Source: an uncultured Oscillospiraceae bacterium (GTDB lineage Bacteria > Bacillota > Clostridia > Oscillospirales > Ruminococcaceae). Taken from it: 29,828 nt of DNA. Shown piece after piece: positions 1 to 6,195 of this stretch (position 1 is its first letter; every line of letters begins with the position of its first letter). A model generated the notes under the pieces. That model made no database searches. It saw nothing but the letters and a program-made list of their open reading frames with translations, and was not told where the DNA came from. The stretch spans positions 1 to 29,828 of the forward strand of contig CAJTSP010000016.1 of the NCBI GenBank assembly GCA_910578965.1, given 5' to 3'. A program made the translations under genes and the position numbers.

Positions 1-117
1 GGGCTGGGCCTGCCCAGCCTCCAGCGGATTTTGGCAAGCTATCCCAACGCCTCCTGCTCTACCAGTTGGGCAAACGGGGTATTTATTCAGAAGCTGGCGG
101 TGGAGGCGAAAGCATGA
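1..117 (+). CDS. C-terminal end of a GHKL-type sensor histidine kinase (5' truncated)
   Basis: The first 38 codons of the window form an open frame ending in TGA at 115-117. It begins GLGLPSLQRILASYPN, which matches the last glycine-rich box (GxGL) of a HATPase_c/GHKL domain, followed by the short strand that closes the ATP-binding fold. The stop overlaps the ATG of the LytTR regulator as ATGA, so the two genes are translationally coupled. Kinase and regulator in this arrangement form an AgrC/AgrA-type two-component system, in which the membrane kinase senses an external signal, often a peptide. The sensor domain lies outside the window, so the signal cannot be named. The call rests on a short fragment plus the neighbour. 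Confidence 0.72.
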   Translation, partial: GLGLPSLQRILASYPNASCSTSWANGVFIQKLAVEAKA

Positions 118-851
118 TTGCCGTTTATCTGTGCGACGATGAGGAGGCCGTCCGCCACCAGCTCAGGACCGCCCTGGAGTGGAAGATTTTCATGGAGAAC
201 TATGACATGCGGGTGGTATGCGTTGCCTCCACGGCTCGGGAGCTTTTGGATGCAGCGAAAAACAGCCGCCGGAACGTCTATTTTCTGGATGTGAATTTAA
301 AGGACAGGGAATGGGACGGCTTTACCCTTGGCCGGGAGCTGCGGCGGCGGGACCCTCACGGCACCCTGGTCTACATTACCAGCTATAGCGACCTGGCCTG
401 GAAAACCTTCCGGTATCATCTGGAGGCCTTTGACTATATCGTAAAACAAGGGGATCAAACCGGGCCTGCCGCGGCCCGGTGCCTGGAGGCGGTCCACGCC
501 CGTCTGCTGGATGAGCGCAGCGACCCGGCGGAGATGTTTTCTCTGCGGGTGGCAGACGAGACCCTCCATGTCCCTCTGGCGGACATCCTGTTTTTTGAGA
601 CCGCCCCCAAGGCGCACCATGTATATCTCCACACGGCGGGCAGCCGCCTGGAATTTGCGGGCAGCCTGAACGAGCTGGAAAAGGCGCTGGGCGGGCGGTT
701 TGTCCGGATCCACAGGGCCTACCTGGCGGCGTGGGACAAGATCGAGGCGGTAGACCGGAAAGGGAACCTGGCCCGGGTAGGGGGCCGGGACTGCCTGCTG
801 TCCCGGCGGGGGAAGGCAGAGCTGAAGAAAAAGCTGGGAGGGGGCCCGTAA
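114..851 (+). CDS. LytTR-family response regulator (AgrA/LytR type)
   Basis: The protein has 245 residues. An N-terminal receiver domain carries the acidic pocket (DDEE at residues 8-11), the phospho-acceptor Asp59 in YFLDV, the switch Thr/Ser in ITSYSD and the Lys of DYIVK. It is followed by a LytTR DNA-binding domain (about 140-240), including the typical strand ILFFETAPKAHHVYLH and the FVRIHRAYL segment. When phosphorylated by its kinase such a protein binds direct-repeat promoter sites and activates transcription. The ATG at 114 is chosen over an upstream in-frame ATG at 66 because GGAGG lies at 102-106 and the domain begins right there. It overlaps the kinase by ATGA. The target genes are unknown; the small genes just downstream are candidates but lie beyond a terminator. 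Confidence 0.93.
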   Translation: MIAVYLCDDEEAVRHQLRTALEWKIFMENYDMRVVCVASTARELLDAAKNSRRNVYFLDVNLKDREWDGFTLGRELRRRDPHGTLVYITSYSDLAWKTFRYHLEAFDYIVKQGDQTGPAAARCLEAVHARLLDERSDPAEMFSLRVADETLHVPLADILFFETAPKAHHVYLHTAGSRLEFAGSLNELEKALGGRFVRIHRAYLAAWDKIEAVDRKGNLARVGGRDCLLSRRGKAELKKKLGGGP

Positions 852-863
852 GCCCCCTCTTTT
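838..863 (+). terminator. Rho-independent terminator overlapping the LytTR stop codon
   Basis: A perfect 8-bp stem GAGGGGGC (838-845) / GCCCCCTC (852-859) with a 6-nt loop is followed by TTTT and a second T-rich stretch. The loop contains the TAA stop of the response regulator, so the 5' arm encodes the last codons of the protein. Confidence 0.8.
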
Positions 864-975
864 GTATTTTGCCGTTTGGGAAGGATTTGCGCCGTTTAAG
901 CGCCATGGCCCAAGGCCAGGCCCTGCCGTGCTATGCTTTTTGCGGGCAGGCGGGATGGGAAAGGAGGCAAACTCT

Positions 976-1155
976 ATGGCAAAGGACCGCTTTGTGGAAG
1001 TGTACACACAGGGAATAACCAACGTAGAAAAGATCATTGTGGATACCCAGACGGGGGTAAATTACCTCCTGGCTTCCTCTGCGCTGACCGCCGGCTGCGG
1101 GGTGAGCGTTCTGGTGGATGCCAGCGGCAGGCCCATCGTTACCCCCATAGGGTAG
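976..1155 (+). CDS. Small DUF6440-like protein, 59 residues
   Basis: A 59-residue protein starts at ATG 976 behind a strong AAGGAGG (961-967). The sequence is compact: MAKDRFVEVYTQGI, then IIVDTQTGVNYLL, then a glycine-rich turn and SGRPIV near the end. This order (RF.VVY, IIVD..TGVNYL, G.PIV) matches my memory of the DUF6440 family of small Clostridia proteins of unknown function, predicted to be small beta-rich folds. No signal peptide or membrane helix is visible. It lies about 110 bp after the terminator of the LytTR gene, so it probably has its own promoter, which I could not define with confidence. Function unknown. Confidence 0.7.
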   Translation: MAKDRFVEVYTQGITNVEKIIVDTQTGVNYLLASSALTAGCGVSVLVDASGRPIVTPIG

Positions 1156-1247
1156 GCCGGCCCGGCAAACGCGCAAAAACCATCTGCTGCATCCCGCCCG
1201 CCTATATCAAAGAAAGCAAGCCAGAATGTTTTAGAAGGTACGCAACA

Positions 1248-1736
1248 ATGGCAAACGAACGTAAGATCCGGCAGTTTGCCCGAGAGGCCGGATACGAGCC
1301 GCTTGAAGGCCGCTGCATCATTGTTCGGCCCGCCCTGGGCAATCTCAGCGAAAAAATCGCCTCGTTTTTGAAATCCCTTGTGGAGTGCGATCGGTGCGTG
1401 CTCCAGATGTGCAAAAACGAGCTGATCCTCCTCCCCTTTGATCCCATCTGGACCAGCCTGCGCAAAAATGCGTCCTTGGTCTTGCCCTACGGGGAGATCC
1501 GGTCGGTGGAGCTGGGCGACGACCTCCTCAACACCGCGATCACCATCCACGCCGGGGAGGATGCCATCCGGCTGACCGCCCAGCAAAAGGCACTGAGCGA
1601 CTGGCGCATGTCCGGCCTGCACGCAACCCAGTTTGCCGGAGACTACAAAAATTGGCATAAGGAAAATATAGAAGCGACGCTGAAGGCGCTCATGAAGCTG
1701 GGCGGGCCGGAACGCAGCGCGCTTAGATTTGCCTAA
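1248..1736 (+). CDS. Hypothetical soluble protein, 162 residues, possible PH-like fold
   Basis: The protein starts at MANERKIRQFAREAG; AGAAGG at 1233-1238 is a modest ribosome site 9 nt upstream and the only one that fits. An in-frame extension to 933 overlaps the DUF6440-like gene in another frame and is rejected. The first 70 residues are mixed. Residues 75-120 (LVLPYGEIRSVELGDD, then ITIHAGEDAIRLTA) look like paired beta strands of a bacterial PH-like domain, and the end (NWHKENIEATLKALMKL) is an amphipathic helix that would cap such a fold. No signal peptide or membrane segment is visible. I do not recognise the family with certainty. The gene is downstream of the DUF6440-like gene and may share its transcript. 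Confidence 0.75.
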   Translation: MANERKIRQFAREAGYEPLEGRCIIVRPALGNLSEKIASFLKSLVECDRCVLQMCKNELILLPFDPIWTSLRKNASLVLPYGEIRSVELGDDLLNTAITIHAGEDAIRLTAQQKALSDWRMSGLHATQFAGDYKNWHKENIEATLKALMKLGGPERSALRFA

Positions 1737-1850
1737 AAGTCTGTGCCGGGGGGCAGCCAAGCCGCATCGGCCCGGCCACCCCCGGCGCGCGCCTGCCCTC
1801 CGTTTTCTCTTTGCCGGCCAACGGCGATGGAAACCCTTTCCCGGCTGGGC

Positions 1851-1879
1851 TTGACAGCCGCGCCCGGACGGCCTATGCT
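1851..1879 (+). promoter_or_regulatory. Sigma-A-type promoter for the NifX-like gene
   Basis: A perfect -35 TTGACA (1851-1856), a 17-bp spacer and the -10 TATGCT (1874-1879) lie 67 bp before the start at 1946. Upstream, an 8-bp inverted repeat GCCGGGGG (1745-1752) / CCCCCGGC (1779-1786) follows the previous gene but has no T tract, so it is not called a terminator. Confidence 0.72.
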
Positions 1880-1945
1880 GAAAGCAGGCAAAAAACGCCG
1901 GCGGCGTGGACGAAGCGCCGCCCCAAGGCAAAGGAGACAAGCTAA

Positions 1946-2347
1946 ATGAAGATTGCAGCAACCTACGAAAACGGCCGGATTTTCCAGCATTTTGGACGCA
2001 CCGAGCAGTTTAAGGTGTACGAGGTGAGCGACGGCAGGGTTGCCTCTAGCCGGGTGGTGGACACAAACGGCAGCGGGCACGGCGCGCTGGCCGGTCTGCT
2101 CCAAGGGCTGGGGGTGGATACCCTTATCTGCGGCGGTATCGGCGGCGGGGCACAGCAGGCTCTTGCCGCGGCCGGCATCCGGCTGTATGGGGGCGTATCC
2201 GGCGAGGCCGACGCGGCCGTAGAGGCGCTGCTGGCCGGCCGGCTGGCCTTTGACTCGGCGGTGCAGTGCAGCCACCACAGCCATGGGCACGGCGAGGGAC
2301 ACGCCTGCGGCAGCGAGGGCTGCGGCCACTCCTGCGGGCAGCACTGA
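1946..2347 (+). CDS. NifX/NifB-type dinitrogenase iron-molybdenum cofactor-binding family protein
   Basis: The protein has 133 residues. Residues 1-105 match the Nitro_FeMo-Co fold (PF02579): MKIAATYENGRIFQHFG at the start, then the FKVYEV strand, a GHGALAGLL segment and LICGGIGGGAQQALAAAGI. Proteins of this fold bind metal-sulfur clusters or cofactors. In non-diazotrophs the family (MTH1175-like) has unknown roles, and no nif genes are seen here. The C-terminal tail (about 108-133) is unusually rich in His and Cys (CSHHSHGHGEGHACG, then CGHSCGQH) and looks like a metal-binding extension. AAGGAG at 1931-1936 sets the start. The glucosyltransferase follows after 15 bp, so the two are probably co-transcribed. 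Confidence 0.9.
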   Translation: MKIAATYENGRIFQHFGRTEQFKVYEVSDGRVASSRVVDTNGSGHGALAGLLQGLGVDTLICGGIGGGAQQALAAAGIRLYGGVSGEADAAVEALLAGRLAFDSAVQCSHHSHGHGEGHACGSEGCGHSCGQH

Positions 2348-2362
2348 GAAGGGGTGAATGGG

Positions 2363-3916
2363 ATGGAGCAGTGGATGCCGGACCGTGTGCCGGCCCTGCT
2401 TAAAAGGATCCCCCGCCCGCACCGATATGCCTTTTGGGGGGTGTGGCTGGCCGGCCTGTTTGCCCACGGCTATATGCTTGCCAACAAGCTGCCCAACCAC
2501 GACGACGTCCAATCCTTCCTTACCAAGGGCGCCGGGCTCAGCTCGGGGCGGTGGGGGCTCGCCCTGGTAGGCCGGCTGGACGGCTCCTACAGCGCACCCT
2601 GGATGCTGGGGCTGTTCTCGTTGCTCCTGCTGGCGGTTACAGCCATGCTCCTGGTGGAAATCCTCGAGATACAAAAGCCGCTTTTTGCGGCGCTTGCCGG
2701 CGGCGTGCTGGTGGCGTTCCCCACCGTAACCAGCATGTTTGCCTACATGTTTGCCAGCGACGCCTACGCCCTCTCGGTACTGCTGGCGGTGCTGGCGGCC
2801 TGGCTGGCCCGCAGGGGGCGCTGGTGCCTGCTGGCCGCGGCGGGCTGCGTTGTGGCCTCGCTTTCGATCTACCAGGCCTTTTTTGGCTGGACAGCCGCCT
2901 TGCTGGTGTATGGCCTGTATGCCCAGAGCATCCGGCCAGGGGCCGAGGCCAAAAAGATCTTTTGGGCCGGCCTGGGCCAGGCGGGCGCCCTCGCGCTGGG
3001 CATGGTGGCTTATCTCGGCCTTACAAGGCTGTTTTTGGCCTTGTTCGACAGCGAGCTGGACGGATATATGAACCTTAACCAGATGGGGGAATTCCATCTT
3101 GCGTGGCTCCCGGGCCAGCTAAGGGAGGCCTACGGGGTGTTTTTTGGGGTTTGGAAGCCCGGCGGCGGCCAGGGGCTGGCCACCACCTCCAGCATCCGCC
3201 TGCTGCTCACCGGCTGTCTGACGCTCCTCTGCGTTTTCATGGCGGGGGGCATCCTGCGGCAGTTGCGGCGGCGCAGGTACGCCGAGGCCGCGCTGGCCCT
3301 GCTGCTGGCGGCGCTCTTTCCGGTGGCGGTCAACGTAATCTGGCTGATGCACACCAGCAGCGTACACACCCTGATGAGCTACCCCATGTGCATGCTGCCC
3401 GTTGCCCTGCTGGCCCGGTGTGACGGCTGGGATACCGCAGGCTTCCCCAAGGGGTCTGCCGGGCTTGTGCGCCTGGCCGGCAGTTGGCTGGCAACCGGCT
3501 GCGTGGGGCTGCTGGCTTTGCGTTACGGCATGCTGGCCAACGAGGCTTACCTCGAGATGCAGGTCAACCACACCCGGCGGCTCTCCTACTGGAGCGGCGT
3601 TATAACCCAGATCCGCAGCCTGCCGGAGTACGACCCTGCCCTGCCGGTGGCGCTTGTGGGGGACACCAGCGAGGACCCGGGCCTGCCCATTTGGTGGCAC
3701 AACCATAACCTGGACCATCTGTGCGGGACAGACCTGATGATCCGCCAGGTTTCGGATCAGCGGTTTTTATCCCTCTACCTTGCCTATGCGCCCCCCTATG
3801 CCGACGCCCTTGTCATGGGCCGGACGGCCGAGGTGCAGGCGATGCCAAGCTACCCGGCCAGGGGCTCGGTGGATATTGTGGACGGGGTAATTGTCGTGAA
3901 AATCTGCGACATCTGA
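2363..3916 (+). CDS. GtrII-like polytopic glucosyltransferase, paralog 1
   Basis: A 517-residue integral membrane protein with about 9-11 hydrophobic segments, resembling the Glucos_trans_II (GtrII, PF14264) family of GT-C-type enzymes. These take a sugar from a polyprenyl-phosphate donor on the outer face of the membrane and add it to a surface glycan. After the first helix comes the block HGYMLANKLPNHDD (residues 35-48); acidic residues in the first outer loop, here Asp47-Asp48, are typical of GT-C catalytic sites. The C-terminal ~110 residues form a soluble outer domain ending EVQAMPSYPARGSVDIV. The ATG at 2363 is preferred to the GTG at 2354 because the AGAAGG site (2347-2352) is then properly spaced and the start matches the paralogs. 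It lies 15 bp after the NifX-like gene. Substrate unknown. Confidence 0.85.
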   Translation: MEQWMPDRVPALLKRIPRPHRYAFWGVWLAGLFAHGYMLANKLPNHDDVQSFLTKGAGLSSGRWGLALVGRLDGSYSAPWMLGLFSLLLLAVTAMLLVEILEIQKPLFAALAGGVLVAFPTVTSMFAYMFASDAYALSVLLAVLAAWLARRGRWCLLAAAGCVVASLSIYQAFFGWTAALLVYGLYAQSIRPGAEAKKIFWAGLGQAGALALGMVAYLGLTRLFLALFDSELDGYMNLNQMGEFHLAWLPGQLREAYGVFFGVWKPGGGQGLATTSSIRLLLTGCLTLLCVFMAGGILRQLRRRRYAEAALALLLAALFPVAVNVIWLMHTSSVHTLMSYPMCMLPVALLARCDGWDTAGFPKGSAGLVRLAGSWLATGCVGLLALRYGMLANEAYLEMQVNHTRRLSYWSGVITQIRSLPEYDPALPVALVGDTSEDPGLPIWWHNHNLDHLCGTDLMIRQVSDQRFLSLYLAYAPPYADALVMGRTAEVQAMPSYPARGSVDIVDGVIVVKICDI

Positions 3917-3993
3917 CATCTGAGGTACGCGGCCCCGCGCCGCCGGCATCGGCTTTGGGCCGTGCAGAAAACCGCGCGGCGGGGCTTTGCGCA

Positions 3994-4023
3994 GGGCGGC
4001 GTGTTTTTGCGCCGCCCTTTTTT
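3994..4023 (+). terminator. Rho-independent terminator after GtrII paralog 1
   Basis: A perfect 8-bp stem GGGCGGCG (3994-4001) / CGCCGCCC (4010-4017) with an 8-nt loop is followed directly by TTTTTT (4018-4023). Confidence 0.88.
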
Positions 4024-4038
4024 GCTTTTTTCGTTTTG

Positions 4039-4076
4039 CCCCGCCGGCCGGTTTTTTGCCGGCGGGGGCTTGTTTT
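4039..4076 (+). terminator. Second, tandem terminator
   Basis: A 10-bp perfect stem CCCCGCCGGC (4039-4048) / GCCGGCGGGG (4058-4067) is followed by GCTTGTTTTT. It sits 16 bp after the first terminator. The rest of the 3917-4280 gap holds no gene, only the terminators and a weak promoter candidate. Confidence 0.65.
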
Positions 4077-4154
4077 TACGGCATTTGGGCCCGCTGCGAG
4101 CCTCAAAACGGCAGAAAAGGGGCAAAAGGGGTGGCGCACGGGCGAAAAATGGTG

Positions 4155-4160
4155 TACAAT
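4155..4160 (+). promoter_or_regulatory. Possible -10 element for the SGNH lipoprotein gene
   Basis: TACAAT at 4155-4160 lies in an AT-rich island about 120 bp before the GTG start. At 17 bp upstream only a poor -35 (TGGCGC, 4132-4137) is present, so this is tentative. Confidence 0.35.
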
Positions 4161-4280
4161 AACCTGGTATATGAGAACGGGCCGGCAGGCCCTTCCCATC
4201 ATCCGCTACAGGCCAATCCACAGGGCCGGAAGGGCCGGGCGCCCTGCCCCGGCCCTCCGGCTGCAAAGGAAGCGTGAAAC

Positions 4281-5996
4281 GTGAAACAACAAAACCTTAA
4301 ACGGCCGCTGCGCGGGCCCCTGCCCGCCTGCCGCCGCCTTTTGCTGGCGGCAGCCCTTTTGGCTGCGCTGCTGGCCGCCGGCTGCTCGGGCGGCGCGGCC
4401 TCCTCCGCCGCGGCAAGCGGAGCGGCAGCCTCAAGCATGGCGGCAAACCCGGACGACGCCGATTATGACGCCGCTGCCGGCGTAATTGACAAAACCGCCT
4501 TTGGGGGCACCGTATTGGAGGAAACCGAGGACGCCGGGCGGGCGTATCTCGATGAGACTCTCTTTTTAGGAGACTCCAACACCTACCGCTACATGATGTA
4601 CGGGGATGAGTCCGGCCAGGCATTTACCGGGCTGGACAACAACATCGGGGTGGTGAGCATGGGCGCAGGGGCGATCCCTACCCTCAAGTGCATGCAGTTC
4701 AAGGGCTACGCCTCGCCGGTAACCATGCCGGAGGCGGTGGCCCTTATCCAGCCGCGCCGGATCATCGTCTGCTTTGGCACCAACAACCTGGGCGGCGGCA
4801 CCGAGAGCTTTATCAAGAGCTACCGCGAGGGCTTGGCCGCCATCCACAAGGCGTATGAATATGCCGACATCATTGTGAGCGCGGTGCCCCCGCTGGACCA
4901 GCAGAGGGAGAACGGCAGCCTTTCGATGAAACAGGTGGATGCTTTCAATGCGGCCATTGCCGCCATGTGCCAGGAGGAAGGCTATAAGTTTTTGGATACC
5001 AGCGAGGCCCTCAAGGACCCCGCCACCGGCTGGGCCCGCAAGGACTACACCCTGGGCGACGGGGTGCATCTGTCCAAGGACGGGGTAACCGCCCTGTTCC
5101 AGTACATCCGCACCCATGCGTACATCACCGAGGATACCAGGCCCAAGCCCCTCAAGCCAGTGCCCAAGGCCGAGGGGGTGCCGCCGGGGCTTATCAGTCA
5201 GGACCCTATCGCGGTGCGCGGCGCCCGGGTGCCGGTGGAGTTTGTAGCCGGCGAGGGCGGGCACATCGAGGGCCAGGCCAGCCAGAAGGTCAAAAAAGGC
5301 CAGAGCTGCTCGGCCGTGACCGCCGTGCCGGACGACGGGTGGGAGTTTGATTACTGGACCGCCAGCCTCGGCAGCGCGGGCGGCGGCGCCACCCTCACCT
5401 TTACGGTGCCGGGCGATGCGGACGCCAACGGCATTGTGATTACCGCCCATTTCAGCGAGAAGGAACACACCCACGAATGGCGGGAGACCGGCCGCACCGA
5501 GCCCACCTGCGAAGCGGCCGGCGCCATCTACTACGAGTGCAAATGGTGCGACGAGGAAAGGACCGAGAGCATCGGCGCAACGGGGCACGGCAGCCCGGAC
5601 GCTGGTGGCAAGTGCCCCGTGTGCGGCGCGCAGCTTGCGCAGCCCTGCCCTGTCTGCGGGCAGATTGGCCACGGGGCAGATGCATGCCCCAGCAATCAAC
5701 CTGTCTGCACTTTCTGTGGGCAGCAGGGACATACGGCGGATAGCTGCCTCAATAAATGCCCGGTATGCGGGGGTAGCCTTTTGGCGGGCGATCACACGCA
5801 TTCCGAAACACCAGACCCCGGCCCGGAGCAGCCAGACCCCGGCCCGGAGCAGCCAGACCCCGGCCCGGAGCAGCCAGATCCCGGCCCGGAGCAGCCCGAA
5901 ACACCGGATACGTCCGACCCACCGCAGACGGAGCAGCCCGACCCGCCCCAGATCCCCGGCGAAGATCTAACCCCTTCAGATACTCCTGCCGGGTAG
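4281..5996 (+). CDS. SGNH/GDSL-hydrolase lipoprotein with zinc-knuckle and proline-repeat tail
   Basis: The protein has 571 residues and a GTG start at 4281, with AAAGGA at 4265-4270. A signal peptide ends in lipobox LAAGC (Cys35), so it is a lipid-anchored surface protein. After an Ala/Ser linker comes an SGNH hydrolase domain (about 85-280) with the expected blocks: GDSN (Ser99), GAG (128-130), GTNN (166-169) and DGVH (Asp260, His263). Such enzymes are often acyl- or acetyl-esterases on glycans. Residues 315-395 resemble an InlB-B-type repeat, and 396-440 match the H.H.W....PTC....Y.C..C.......GH cell-surface repeat. Then come two CCHC motifs (C456-C459-H464-C469 and C476-C479-H484-C489), flanking CPVC pairs at 445-448 and 493-496, and four copies of PDPGPEQ. 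The tail has no sortase signal. The domain calls are firm; the substrate is unknown. Confidence 0.85.
   Translation: MKQQNLKRPLRGPLPACRRLLLAAALLAALLAAGCSGGAASSAAASGAAASSMAANPDDADYDAAAGVIDKTAFGGTVLEETEDAGRAYLDETLFLGDSNTYRYMMYGDESGQAFTGLDNNIGVVSMGAGAIPTLKCMQFKGYASPVTMPEAVALIQPRRIIVCFGTNNLGGGTESFIKSYREGLAAIHKAYEYADIIVSAVPPLDQQRENGSLSMKQVDAFNAAIAAMCQEEGYKFLDTSEALKDPATGWARKDYTLGDGVHLSKDGVTALFQYIRTHAYITEDTRPKPLKPVPKAEGVPPGLISQDPIAVRGARVPVEFVAGEGGHIEGQASQKVKKGQSCSAVTAVPDDGWEFDYWTASLGSAGGGATLTFTVPGDADANGIVITAHFSEKEHTHEWRETGRTEPTCEAAGAIYYECKWCDEERTESIGATGHGSPDAGGKCPVCGAQLAQPCPVCGQIGHGADACPSNQPVCTFCGQQGHTADSCLNKCPVCGGSLLAGDHTHSETPDPGPEQPDPGPEQPDPGPEQPDPGPEQPETPDTSDPPQTEQPDPPQIPGEDLTPSDTPAG
5811..5894 (+). 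repeat. Four tandem 21-bp repeats coding PDPGPEQ
   Basis: Units lie at 5811-5831, 5832-5852, 5853-5873 and 5874-5894. The first three are identical (CCAGACCCCGGCCCGGAGCA plus G) and the fourth differs by one base (GATCCC instead of GACCCC). The period is a multiple of three, so copy-number change would keep the frame and only lengthen or shorten the proline-rich stalk. Confidence 0.95.
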
Positions 5997-6028
5997 CCCG
6001 GCGCGGCCGCCAAAACCACATCCTCAAA

Positions 6029-6070
6029 GGGGCCGGCAGGCCAGCGCGCTCCTGCCGGCCCCTTGCTCTT
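6029..6070 (+). terminator. Strong hairpin terminator after the lipoprotein gene
   Basis: A perfect 12-bp stem GGGGCCGGCAGG (6029-6040) / CCTGCCGGCCCC (6051-6062) with a 10-nt loop is followed by TTGCTCTTGT. The T tract is interrupted but the stem is very stable. Confidence 0.7.
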
Positions 6071-6195
6071 GTATCCTCTGCGCCGCGGCTGCACGGCGCG
6101 CTTTTGAGCGCCCCGTGCGCCCTTGTAAAAAACAGCGTCCGGGGGGCCCCTTTTGGGCCTTTTCCCGGCAGATCGACCAAAATAAGGAGCTTTTC

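Noticed and set aside
1733..3097. 454-residue open frame on the minus strand
   Set aside because: It lies opposite the NifX-like gene and GtrII paralog 1 and has a Gln/Pro/Gly-rich composition typical of shadows.
5811..5894. Repeat array considered as a CRISPR
   Set aside because: The units are directly adjacent with no spacers and encode a protein repeat in frame.
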